Below, in pieces: positions 56,520 to 64,000 of a stretch of DNA of 64,000 nt (its first letter is position 1; each line of letters opens with the position of its first letter). The DNA is from Aquabacterium sp. (lineage in GTDB: Bacteria; Pseudomonadota; Gammaproteobacteria; Burkholderiales; Burkholderiaceae_C). The notes under the pieces were generated by a model that did not search any database, was not told the DNA's origin, and saw only the letters and a program-made list of their open reading frames with translations. Where the stretch lies: contig NZ_JAUSAR010000137.1 in the NCBI RefSeq assembly GCF_030652515.1, positions 1 to 64,000 on the forward strand. Direction: 5' to 3'. The translations under genes were made by a program, and so were the position numbers.

Positions 56520-57896
56520 CTAGAACGGCAGCGATAAATCCGGTGCCGCCGACAACAAGATACGGCGGAAATCATTCTGGATGCGGCGCAGGGCCGCAGC
56601 GTCATCAGCCTCGAAGCGCAACACAATCACTGGCGTGGTATTGGAAGGACGCATCAGGCCGAAGCCGTCGGCATATTCCACACGCAGTCCGTCGATGGTG
56701 ATGATGTCTTTGGCGTCGGTAAAGCGGGCTTCCTTTTGCAGGCGTGCGATCAGCGTATGGTTTACGCCTTCCGCCGTATGGATGTGCAACTCCGGCGTGC
56801 ATACCGCATCCGGCAGGGCATTCAACGTGGCGCTCGCATCGGCAACCTTGCTCAATATCTCCAGCAGCCGCGCTCCGGCATAAAGTCCGTCGTCGAAACC
56901 GTACCAGCGTTCTTTGAAGAACACATGGCCGCTCATTTCGCCGGCCAGCAGGGCGCCGGTCTCGCGCATCTTTGCTTTCACCAGCGAATGTCCGGTCTTC
57001 CACAGCGTGGGCTTGCCGCCGTGTTCGCGTATCCACGGAAACAGGTTGCGCGTGGACTTCACGTCGAAAATGATTTCGGCACCCGCGTTGCGGCTCAGCA
57101 CGTCGGCGGCGAACAGCATCAGTTGGCGATCCGGGAAGATGATCTTGCCGTCCTTGGTGACCACGCCCAGCCGGTCGCCGTCGCCGTCGAAAGCCAGGCC
57201 CAGTTCACAGTCGTTGGCTTTCAAAGCGGCAATCAGGTCGACCAGATTGTGCGGGTCGGACGGGTCGGGATGGTGGTTGGGGAAATTGCCGTCCACGTCG
57301 CAGAACATTTCCGTGACCGTGCAGCCGATGCCGCGATACAGCGTGGCGGCGAAATCTCCGGCCACGCCGTTGCCGCAATCCACGGTGATGTTGAGCGGGC
57401 GCGCCAACTTGATGTCGCCGATGATGCGCGCCAGGTATTCCGGCGCGATGTCGTATTGCGAGTAGCTGCCGTTGCCGTGCGCGAGGTCGTTGGTTTCGAT
57501 GCGGGTGCGCAGCTTCTGGATGGTTTCGCCGGACAGGGTTTCGCCTGCCAGTACCATCTTCAGCCCGTTGTAATCGGGCGGGTTGTGGCTGCCGGTGATC
57601 ATCACCGCGCAATCGGTCTTGAGCTGGAAAGCGGCGAAGTAGGTCATCGGCGTGGCGACCATGCCGACGTCGATCACGTTGATGCCGCTCTTCTGGATGC
57701 CGCGCGCCAGGGCTTTGGCGAACCCGGGGCCGGACAAGCGGCCGTCGCGGCCGATGGCGATGCCGGTCTGTTTGCGCGCGACCGCTTCGGAGCCGATGGC
57801 ATGACCGATGGCTTCCACGATTTCATCTGTTAGCGACTTGCCGACGATGCCGCGTATGTCATACGCCTTGAAGATTTCTTTGGGAACGCTGGCCAT
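56520..57896 (-). CDS. Phosphomannomutase/phosphoglucomutase (AlgC-like)
   Basis: Interconverts hexose 1- and 6-phosphates for LPS and exopolysaccharide precursors. The 458-residue four-domain enzyme has the phosphoserine loop ITGSHNPPDYNG, the metal loop FDGDGDRLG, the sugar loop GEMSGHVFF and the phosphate loop RPSNTTPVIVLRF. ATG 57896 follows, by two bases, the stop that an uninterrupted waaF would have, so the two are coupled in one operon. It converges with the response regulator. Confidence 0.94.
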   Translation of the reverse strand: MASVPKEIFKAYDIRGIVGKSLTDEIVEAIGHAIGSEAVARKQTGIAIGRDGRLSGPGFAKALARGIQKSGINVIDVGMVATPMTYFAAFQLKTDCAVMITGSHNPPDYNGLKMVLAGETLSGETIQKLRTRIETNDLAHGNGSYSQYDIAPEYLARIIGDIKLARPLNITVDCGNGVAGDFAATLYRGIGCTVTEMFCDVDGNFPNHHPDPSDPHNLVDLIAALKANDCELGLAFDGDGDRLGVVTKDGKIIFPDRQLMLFAADVLSRNAGAEIIFDVKSTRNLFPWIREHGGKPTLWKTGHSLVKAKMRETGALLAGEMSGHVFFKERWYGFDDGLYAGARLLEILSKVADASATLNALPDAVCTPELHIHTAEGVNHTLIARLQKEARFTDAKDIITIDGLRVEYADGFGLMRPSNTTPVIVLRFEADDAAALRRIQNDFRRILLSAAPDLSLPF

Positions 57897-57979
57897 GACT
57901 ATTCTTTCTTTTGCAGGGTGATGTGTCGGGCGACTTCTTTCGGGGGAATCTTGATCATGCAGTTGAAATGGCCCAGCGG

Positions 57980-58912
57980 TCACTCGCGCTTGAAGCAGGG
58001 GCTGCACGGCAGGTCGAGTTTGAGCACCTGCGCCTGTGCCGACAGGGGCGGTGTGAACTGCGGGCTGCTGGAGCCGAAGATCGCCAGTAGCGGGCGGTCC
58101 AGCGCGGCGGCAATGTGCATCAGGCCGGAGTCGTTGCTGACCACCAGGTCGGCGCAGGAAATCAGCGCGACCGCTTCGGCAATGTCGGTTACGCCGCACA
58201 GGTTGCGGCAGGGTTCGTTGCCCAGCGCGATGATGGTGTCGGCAATATCCTTGTCCTTGGGCGAGCCGATCAGCCAGATTGCATAGCCGTGGGCGCGCAG
58301 ATACTGGGCCAATTCGGCGTAATACTGGGGCGGCCAGCGCTTGGCCGGGCCGTATTCCGCGCCGGGGCAGAACACTGCAACGGGTTTGTCGCGGTACAGG
58401 CCGAATTTTTCCAGGGCCTGCTGGCGCTGCGCGTCGCTCACCTGCAGGTGCGGATTGGCCAGCGGACGCGGAATCTCGGCTTGCGGGGCTTCGGCAAGCT
58501 GGGCGAAGCGCTCCACCATCAGCGGCAGCGCTTTCTTGTTCAGTTTGCGCGCGTCGTTGAGCAGGCCGTAACGCATTTCGCCCACGAAACCGGTACGCAC
58601 CGGGATGTCGGCAAAGAAGGGCACCAGCGCGGATTTCCACGAGTTGGGCAGCACGATGGCCTTGTCGTATTGTTTGTCACGCAATTGGGCGCCGAGCGAA
58701 CGCCGGGCGGACCAGTTGAAATCACCGTGCGGAAAGGGGTTGACGATGACGTCGTGGACTTCCGGCATCAGCCGCAGCAGCTTCTCCGTCCAGGGCGGAG
58801 CCAGCACATCGAGACGCACACCCGTATGTCGTTGTTGCAGACGTTGCAGCATGGGCTGCATCAGCACGCAGTCGCCCACCCAGCTCGGTGCGATGATGAG
58901 GATGTTTTTCAC
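57980..58912 (-). CDS. waaF: ADP-heptose:LPS heptosyltransferase II, cut by TGA at a Cys codon
   Basis: Adds the second heptose of the LPS inner core. GT9 features are clear: NILIIAPSWVGDCVLMQPML at the start, CPGAEYGPAKRWP, and the acceptor-site SNDSGLMHIAAALDRPLLAIFG. Translation stops at TGA 57980-57982, giving 310 residues. Reading on gives 27 more codons, PLGHFNCMIKIPP onward, to TAG at 57899, which restores the usual length of about 337 and the family's Cys-rich end (PCSPCFKRE-C-PLGH). The TGA therefore replaces a Cys codon. It may be a mutation, a sequencing error or, less likely, selenocysteine. The start is GTG 58912. Confidence 0.88.
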   Translation of the reverse strand: MKNILIIAPSWVGDCVLMQPMLQRLQQRHTGVRLDVLAPPWTEKLLRLMPEVHDVIVNPFPHGDFNWSARRSLGAQLRDKQYDKAIVLPNSWKSALVPFFADIPVRTGFVGEMRYGLLNDARKLNKKALPLMVERFAQLAEAPQAEIPRPLANPHLQVSDAQRQQALEKFGLYRDKPVAVFCPGAEYGPAKRWPPQYYAELAQYLRAHGYAIWLIGSPKDKDIADTIIALGNEPCRNLCGVTDIAEAVALISCADLVVSNDSGLMHIAAALDRPLLAIFGSSSPQFTPPLSAQAQVLKLDLPCSPCFKRE

Positions 58913-58943
58913 TTGGTGTCGGGCGGAGGAAGAAAACTGCGCT

Positions 58944-59132
58944 TCAATGATGTCCCTTGGGCAATTCGCCCTTGAACTTGTACAGCGTGCCGCAATACGG
59001 GCAGCGCGCCTCGCCCAGCTTGTCCACCGGTATGGCAACGCGCGGGTGCGCACTCCACAGGCTGACTGCCGGGGTCGGGCAGTACAGGGGCAAGGCTTCT
59101 GCGGTGACTTCGACGTAACTATCGTTCGACAT
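58944..59132 (-). CDS. Small zinc-finger (CHCC type) protein
   Basis: A 62-residue protein with the zf-CHCC pattern: a Cys in LYCPTPAVSLW, a His in SAHPRV and a C-terminal CPYCGTLYKF. Such proteins, related to the mitochondrial NDUFS6 tail, commonly sit between ilvE and waaF in betaproteobacteria. GGGGGAA precedes ATG 59132; the frame extends upstream into the palindromic element, but that part is not conserved coding sequence. It is the first gene of the zf-waaF-pmm unit. Confidence 0.88.
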   Translation of the reverse strand: MSNDSYVEVTAEALPLYCPTPAVSLWSAHPRVAIPVDKLGEARCPYCGTLYKFKGELPKGHH

Positions 59133-59152
59133 ATTTTTCCCCCGGGTTTTAC

Positions 59153-59293
59153 GGCCACCTCTAATATTCCAAATTTCGTCGCAATACTGCGTTGCTCTCA
59201 AAAAATTACTCCTTACATATCACACATATGCCGCGTCGTAATTTTTTGCTCGCGCCTTGTCTTGCTTAGAACTTTGAATTATTAGAGGCGGCC
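59153..59293. repeat. MITE-like 141-bp imperfect palindrome
   Basis: Terminal inverted arms at 59153-59173 (GGCCACCTCTAATATTCCAAA when written out in two parts: GGCCACCTCTAA, TATTCCAAA) and 59273-59293 match at about 19 of 21 positions. An inner pair CAAAAAATTAC (59199-59209) and GTAATTTTTTG (59238-59248) is perfect. It contains no gene. It fills the gap between ilvE and the zinc-finger gene and is more A+T-rich than its surroundings, as expected of a miniature mobile element. Confidence 0.7.
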
Positions 59294-59301
59294 TTGCGTT
59301 G

Positions 59302-60222
59302 TTATACGTGCGCCAGCCAATCGGCGTACTTGGCGTTCTTGCCGGCGACGATCTCGAAGAAGGCCGCCTGCAGTTTGGTCGTGACCGGTCCGCGGCAGCC
59401 TGCGCCTATGGTGCGGTTGTCCAGTTCGCGGATGGGCGTGACTTCGGCTGCGGTGCCGGTGAAGAAGGCTTCCTCGGCGCAATACACTTCGTCGCGCGTG
59501 ATGCGCTTTTCGATCAATTCCAGGCCCATGTCCTTGGCCAGCGTGACGATGGAGTCGCGCGTGATGCCTTCCAGGCACGAAGTCAGGTCCGGCGTGTACA
59601 GCTTGCCCTTCTTCACGATGAAAATATTTTCGCCCGCGCCCTCGGCCACGTAGCCGTCCACATCCAGCAGCAGTGCTTCGTCGTAGCCGTCGTGCGCCAC
59701 TTCCTGATGCGCCAGGATGGAGTTGGTATAGGTGCCGACCGACTTGGAACGGCACATGTTGATGTTCACATGATGGCGGGTAAAGCTGGAAGTTTTTACG
59801 CGGATACCTTTGGCCATGCCTTCTTCGCCCAGGTACGCCCCCCACGGCCATGCGGCCACGGCGACATGCACGCTGATGCTGGTGGCGGCGATGCCCATCG
59901 CTTCCGAACCGTAGAACACGATGGGGCGGATGTAGCAGGATTCCAGCTTGTTCGAGCGCACGACTTCCTTTTGCGCTTCCATGAGTGTGGCCTTGTCGAA
60001 CGGCATCTTCATCTTGAAGATAAAAGCCGAGTTGAACAGTCGGTCGGTATGCTCCTGCAGGCGGAATATCGCTGTTCCCGTTGTGGTCTTGTACGCCCGC
60101 ACGCCTTCGAATACCCCCATGCCGTAATGCAGCGTATGGGTAAGCACGTGGGTGGTGGCTTCGCGCCAAGGTACGAGCTTGCCGTCGTACCAAATGAAGC
60201 CATCGCGGTCGGACATGGACAT
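59302..60222 (-). CDS. ilvE: Branched-chain amino acid aminotransferase
   Basis: PLP class IV aminotransferase for the last step of leucine, isoleucine and valine synthesis. The 306-residue protein has THTLHYGMGVFEGVRAY, the PLP lysine in CRSKSVGTYTNSILA, and the EGAGENIFIV and TGTAAEVTPIREL motifs. AAGGAA lies six bases before ATG 60222. Confidence 0.96.
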   Translation of the reverse strand: MSMSDRDGFIWYDGKLVPWREATTHVLTHTLHYGMGVFEGVRAYKTTTGTAIFRLQEHTDRLFNSAFIFKMKMPFDKATLMEAQKEVVRSNKLESCYIRPIVFYGSEAMGIAATSISVHVAVAAWPWGAYLGEEGMAKGIRVKTSSFTRHHVNINMCRSKSVGTYTNSILAHQEVAHDGYDEALLLDVDGYVAEGAGENIFIVKKGKLYTPDLTSCLEGITRDSIVTLAKDMGLELIEKRITRDEVYCAEEAFFTGTAAEVTPIRELDNRTIGAGCRGPVTTKLQAAFFEIVAGKNAKYADWLAHV

Positions 60223-60385
60223 GGTGATTTCCTTAATTCGTTTTGTTGTTGCGAGGGCAGCGATTCTAGCTGTTTCTGCTCCGATAATGAAGCGCGGGGA
60301 TGGAATGAGTGCGGGTAATGCGTTTTGGCGTATTCCTTTTGCGGCAGTTACGTGTAATCATCGCTTACATACGCGGGGGGGCGGA

Positions 60386-61687
60386 ATGGCGCAGCACATC
60401 GGTTCGCAGGAAATCAAGCCGGAAATGATGGATACGCAGGAAGAGAAGCTGCGCAAGAGTCTGCTCATCTTCGCGGCGGCATTCATGACGTTGGGGGTCA
60501 TGCTGTGGCTGGCCATCTATTGGGCGATGGGGATTAATTTTTCCAGCAACGTTCCGTTGGGTTATCAGGTCATCTCGGTCGCCTCGCTGGTTTACTACGT
60601 TAAGACCCGCAATTTCGAAGTGCTTCGCTTCGTCCAGCTTTCCCTGTTCCTGTTCGCCCCCTTCATCATGCAATGGAGCATCGGCAGTTCGGTGACTTCC
60701 AGCGGCGTGGCTTTGTGGGCGCTGCTGGCACCGATCGGCGCGCTGGTGGTGTCGAACTGGCGCGAATCCATCCCCTGGTTTTTTGCCTACATCGTGCTGA
60801 CGGCCGTGTCCGGCTTCTTCGATTTCTACCTGAGCACCGGCTCCGCGACGGGCATTCCGATGAACACCATCGGCGTGTTCTTTGCGCTCAACTTTGCGGC
60901 GATGTCGTCCATTGTGTATTTCCTGGTGCGCCACTTCGTCATCGAGACCGAAAAGATCAAGACCCAGCTCGACCAGCAGCATGCCCTGCTGGCGGAAGAA
61001 CAGAAAAAATCCGAGCGTGTGCTGTTCAACGTGCTGCCCTCCAACATTGCCGAGCGCCTGAAGAACAACCAGGGCCTGATCGCCGACGGGTACGCCGACG
61101 TCACCGTCATGTTCGCCGACCTGGTCAACTTCACCCAACTCACCGAGCAGATGTCGCCCGAACAGATGGTGGGGCTGCTGAATACGGTGTTCTCCGGTTT
61201 TGACGACCTTTCCGAAAAATACGGCTTGGAGAAGATCAAGACCATAGGCGATGCCTATATGGTGGTGGGAGGGCTGTCGCGCGAGCGTCCGGACTATGTG
61301 GAAGATATGGCGAACATGGCCATCGAGATGCTGGATTTCGTCGCCAAGCATCCGGCACTGGTCAAGCGCGATCTCGGCATCCATATCGGTATTGCCACCG
61401 GTCCGGTGGTGGCGGGCGTGATCGGAACCAAGCGCTTTATCTACGACCTGTGGGGCGATACGGTCAACATCGCCAGCCGGCTCACCGACGATGCCAAGCA
61501 GGGCAACATCCTGTGCGACAAACTGACTTTCAACCGCCTGCGCCACGAGTTCCTGTTTGAGCCGCCCAATGTGCTCAACGTCAAGGGCAAGGGCGAAATG
61601 ACGTCGTATCGCCTTATCGGGCGCGTCGGGCAGAACACCAGCAACATCTATCAGTTGCCCGCATCCGGCACGGCCGTCACCGGCTAA
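60386..61687 (+). CDS. Membrane class III adenylate cyclase
   Basis: Makes cyclic AMP from ATP. The 433-residue protein has about six N-terminal membrane helices (35-190), a coiled-coil linker and a class III catalytic domain (about 235-415). Metal aspartates lie in FADLVNFTQL and IGDAYMVVGG. The adenine-selecting Lys (EKIKTIGDAYM) and Asp (IYDLWGD) favour ATP over GTP, and the NIASR motif supplies the transition-state Asn and Arg. Catalytic residues are complete, so it may act as a homodimer. GGCGGA precedes ATG 60386. Its stop overlaps the glnE stop tail to tail. Confidence 0.92.
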   Translation: MAQHIGSQEIKPEMMDTQEEKLRKSLLIFAAAFMTLGVMLWLAIYWAMGINFSSNVPLGYQVISVASLVYYVKTRNFEVLRFVQLSLFLFAPFIMQWSIGSSVTSSGVALWALLAPIGALVVSNWRESIPWFFAYIVLTAVSGFFDFYLSTGSATGIPMNTIGVFFALNFAAMSSIVYFLVRHFVIETEKIKTQLDQQHALLAEEQKKSERVLFNVLPSNIAERLKNNQGLIADGYADVTVMFADLVNFTQLTEQMSPEQMVGLLNTVFSGFDDLSEKYGLEKIKTIGDAYMVVGGLSRERPDYVEDMANMAIEMLDFVAKHPALVKRDLGIHIGIATGPVVAGVIGTKRFIYDLWGDTVNIASRLTDDAKQGNILCDKLTFNRLRHEFLFEPPNVLNVKGKGEMTSYRLIGRVGQNTSNIYQLPASGTAVTG

Positions 61688-64000
61688 TCCGTTTCCAGCA
61701 GGACTTTCCAGAGCGCCAGCACCGGGGCGGTATCCAGCCTGTCCTGCGCGATGCGGCACGGGGACTGGTTGTTCAGGCGCATCTGGTGCTGAATGACGCG
61801 CAGTTCCCGGTACAGTTCGCGCACCCGGTTGCTGATTTCAACGTCGATCAAATTCAACTTTGCTGCGGTTTCCAGCAGGGCGAGATTGCCGCTGTTTGCG
61901 GTCAATTCGGCGTGCGCGGCGGCATGCGCCAGCACCAGAAACTGCACCATGAACTCGATGTCCACCATGCCGCCGCTGTCGTGTTTGATGTCGAACAAGT
62001 CGGTCGTGTTCGCATGGCCTTCGTGCATCTTGCGGCGCATCTCGATCACATCCAGCCGCAGTTTGGCAATGTCGCGCGGCATGCGCAGCACTTCGTTGCG
62101 GATGCGGCCGAAATCCGCGCCGACAGCGGCATCGCCCGCGCAATAGCGGGCACGCGTCAGCGCCTGGTGTTCCCACACCCAGGCATTCTTGCGCTGGTAT
62201 TCCTCGAATGCGCCTATCGAACTGACCAGCAGGCCGCTGTCCCCGTTGGGGCGCAGGCGCAGGTCGACTTCGTACAAACGCCCGGAAGCGGTGTGGCTGG
62301 AGAGCAGGGTATTGATGCGTTGCGCCAGGCGCGCGTAGATTTCGCCCGCTTCGGGATGGTCGTCGTCGTACAGGAACACGATATCGAGATCGGAGGCGTA
62401 TCCCAGTTCGCGCCCTCCCAGTTTGCCGTAGGCGATGACGGCGAAGCGCGCGTCCTCGCGGTGCTTCTTCCGCGCATCGCGCCAGCACTGGCGCAGCGCG
62501 TGGCGCAGGATGAGATCGGCGAGGTCGCTCAGGTGGTCGCTCAATTTTTCCAGAGGCAGCAGTCCCTGCAGATCCATTGCCAGCAGATGGAAGGTCTGCG
62601 TCTGCTGGAACTGGCGCATCGCGTCCATCTCGCGTTCGGTGTCGCCCGCGTGCGCTTCGAGTTGCATCGCAAGCTGCGCATCCAGTGCCGCCCAATCCGG
62701 CGCCACGTACAGTTCGCGCGTATCCAGCAATTCGTCGAGCAGGATGGGGTGCTGCGTCAGGTAGTCGCCCGCCCAGGCGCTGGCGGCAAGCAGGCGCACG
62801 AGGCGCGGCAAGGCTTGCGGATATTCGGCCAAGAAGGCGAGATAGGCCGCGCGCCGCGCGATGGCTTCCAGCAGCACCAGCGTGCGGCGCAGTGCCGCGT
62901 CGGAGTTGGAGGTTTCCGCGCACAGCTCGGCCAGACGCGGCACCAGCGCATCCAGGCGGTGGCGGCTGACTTCAGGCAGTTGCTGGTAGCGGCTGCCGTT
63001 GCGGAATTGCAGCAGGTTTTCGGCCAGGGACGCACTGTCGGCGAAGCCGAGCTTGGCGAGCGCAGCATCGAGTTCTTCCGTCTTGGCGGCGTCGTGCCAC
63101 CAGGTGCATTCGGTGGCTTCCTGCTTCTCGCCGAACACGGTTTCGAATTGGCGGCTGACGAAGTCGCGCAGCGGATCGAGCGCGGCGAGCAGCGCCGCAT
63201 AGTCGGCAAAACCCATCGCGGTCGCGATGACGGCTTGCACTTCGGCGTCTGCGGGCAATTCCTGAGTCTGCTGGTCGTCCAGGTATTGCAGGCGGTGTTC
63301 GAGGTTGCGCAGGAAAATATAGCTCTCGTTCAGGCGTGTGACCGTGTCGGCGCTGAGTTCGCCGTTGAGAACCAGTTGGCGCAGCACCTGCTGCGTGGGG
63401 CGGATGCGCAGGCGCACATCGCGACCGCCGCGAATCAGCTGGAATACCTGTGCGATGAATTCGATCTCGCGTATGCCGCCGGGGCCGAGCTTGATGTTGT
63501 GAAACCGGTCGCGGCGCTCCACTTCGGCACGGATCTGCGCATGCAGTTTGCGCATGGAATCGAAGACGCCGAAATCCAGGTATTTGCGGAACACGAACGG
63601 CTGCGCGAGTTTTTCCAGTTCTGCGGTGTGCAGGCAGTTCGCGGGCGACACGACGCGCGCCTTGATCCACGCATAGCGTTCCCATTCGCGTCCCTGCGCC
63701 ACCAGATACTCCTCCAGTGCGGCAAAGCTCATGGTCAGCGGGCCGCTGTCGCCGTAGGGGCGCAGGCGCATGTCGACGCGGAATACATAGCCGTCCGCGG
63801 TCAGGTCGTTGATGAGGGCAATCAGTTTGCGCCCGAGACGGTTGAAAAACTCGTGGTTGTTTACGGTTCGCGGGCCATCGGTTTCGCCGTCCTCGGGATA
63901 GACGAAGATCAGGTCGATGTCGGAAGAAACGTTGAGCTCGCCGCCGCCCAGCTTGCCCATGCCGATCACCAGCAGTTCCTGCGGTTTTCCGCTTTCCGCC
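61684..64000 (-). CDS. glnE: Glutamine synthetase adenylyltransferase/deadenylase, 5' end outside window
   Basis: Bifunctional enzyme that adenylylates and deadenylylates glutamine synthetase under PII control. The window holds about 772 codons of an expected 900-950. The deadenylase nucleotidyltransferase motif (GMGKLGGGELNVSSDIDLIF) starts next to the window edge. The second, adenylylating, domain has AYGKLGGRELGYASDLDIVF, and the C-terminal helical part ends after MVDIEFMVQFLVL. The N-terminus lies past base 64000. Confidence 0.96.
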   Translation of the reverse strand, partial: AESGKPQELLVIGMGKLGGGELNVSSDIDLIFVYPEDGETDGPRTVNNHEFFNRLGRKLIALINDLTADGYVFRVDMRLRPYGDSGPLTMSFAALEEYLVAQGREWERYAWIKARVVSPANCLHTAELEKLAQPFVFRKYLDFGVFDSMRKLHAQIRAEVERRDRFHNIKLGPGGIREIEFIAQVFQLIRGGRDVRLRIRPTQQVLRQLVLNGELSADTVTRLNESYIFLRNLEHRLQYLDDQQTQELPADAEVQAVIATAMGFADYAALLAALDPLRDFVSRQFETVFGEKQEATECTWWHDAAKTEELDAALAKLGFADSASLAENLLQFRNGSRYQQLPEVSRHRLDALVPRLAELCAETSNSDAALRRTLVLLEAIARRAAYLAFLAEYPQALPRLVRLLAASAWAGDYLTQHPILLDELLDTRELYVAPDWAALDAQLAMQLEAHAGDTEREMDAMRQFQQTQTFHLLAMDLQGLLPLEKLSDHLSDLADLILRHALRQCWRDARKKHREDARFAVIAYGKLGGRELGYASDLDIVFLYDDDHPEAGEIYARLAQRINTLLSSHTASGRLYEVDLRLRPNGDSGLLVSSIGAFEEYQRKNAWVWEHQALTRARYCAGDAAVGADFGRIRNEVLRMPRDIAKLRLDVIEMRRKMHEGHANTTDLFDIKHDSGGMVDIEFMVQFLVLAHAAAHAELTANSGNLALLETAAKLNLIDVEISNRVRELYRELRVIQHQMRLNNQSPCRIAQDRLDTAPVLALWKVLLETD

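Noticed and set aside
57940..57982. Selenocysteine reading of the waaF TGA
   Set aside because: The 40 bases after the TGA do not form a convincing bacterial SECIS hairpin with a bulged apical G; mutation or sequencing error is simpler. Kept only as a remote possibility.
57897..58640. N-terminal extension of the phosphomannomutase frame
   Set aside because: The 248 codons upstream of ATG 57896 are the waaF gene in another frame; the enzyme begins normally with MASVPKEIFKAYDIRG.

Overview
The window is about 60% G+C chromosomal DNA of a betaproteobacterium. The best fit is the Nitrosomonadales/Gallionellaceae (Sideroxydans- or Gallionella-like). This is inferred from conserved gene order (leuC-leuD-leuB-asd-fimV-truA-trpF-trpB-trpA-accD-folC-SPOR-cvpA-purF-metZ, recA-recX, glnE/ilvE/zinc finger/waaF) and from protein character; no rRNA is present to confirm it. 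Nearly all of it is ordinary core genome. There is no prophage, CRISPR array or complete insertion sequence. The unusual material is small: palindromic elements, short exported proteins placed inside operons, and a few altered core genes.

Region 1 (1-14.2 kb) holds a truncated diguanylate cyclase, an HTH-ferredoxin-reductase fusion, a GDSL lipoprotein esterase, a Ca/Na antiporter, a ClpX-like ATPase without the zinc domain, a phosphotransferase-kinase fusion, a cyclic-di-GMP-I riboswitch ahead of a 62-residue Cys protein, a CorC/HlyC protein with a small lipoprotein, lplT divergent from alr (alr carries an in-frame palindromic insertion), a DUF2846-like lipoprotein and a PAS chemoreceptor. 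Region 2 (14.3-29.2 kb) holds a large PAS-GGDEF-EAL protein, tRNA-Arg(CCT), a periplasmic Bcp-type peroxiredoxin, uup, a lytic transglycosylase, a lemA/GIDE pair, grpE-dnaK-dnaJ behind a sigma-32 type promoter, an MFS permease and an Lrp-type regulator.

Region 3 (29.3-51.9 kb) is a long forward biosynthetic block. leuA is divergent from the Lrp gene, followed by leuC, two small 11-residue-repeat exported proteins, leuD, leuB, asd, fimV, an EcfT-like protein, truA, trpF, trpB, trpA, accD, an A+T-rich lipoprotein, folC, a SPOR protein, cvpA, purF and a terminator. After the terminator come metZ, pncC/cinA-C, recA (with a GAAC-N4-GTTC box at its promoter) and recX. These genes make leucine, aspartate-family amino acids, tryptophan, malonyl-CoA, folates, purines and methionine.

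Region 4 (51.9-64 kb) holds an unrecognised Gly-rich two-gene unit, a 520-bp intergenic tract rich in inverted repeats, alaS, a response regulator, and a reverse-strand cluster of phosphomannomutase, waaF (interrupted by TGA at a Cys codon), a zinc-finger protein and ilvE. A 141-bp MITE-like palindrome lies in the leader of that cluster. A membrane adenylate cyclase and the 3' part of glnE follow. Cyclic nucleotide signalling recurs in the window: two GGDEF proteins, one EAL domain, one c-di-GMP riboswitch and one class III cyclase. No single large undescribed system was found. The strongest leads are the riboswitch and its small target, the divergent ClpX, the repeat-protein pair in leuCD, the waaF TGA and the palindromic elements.
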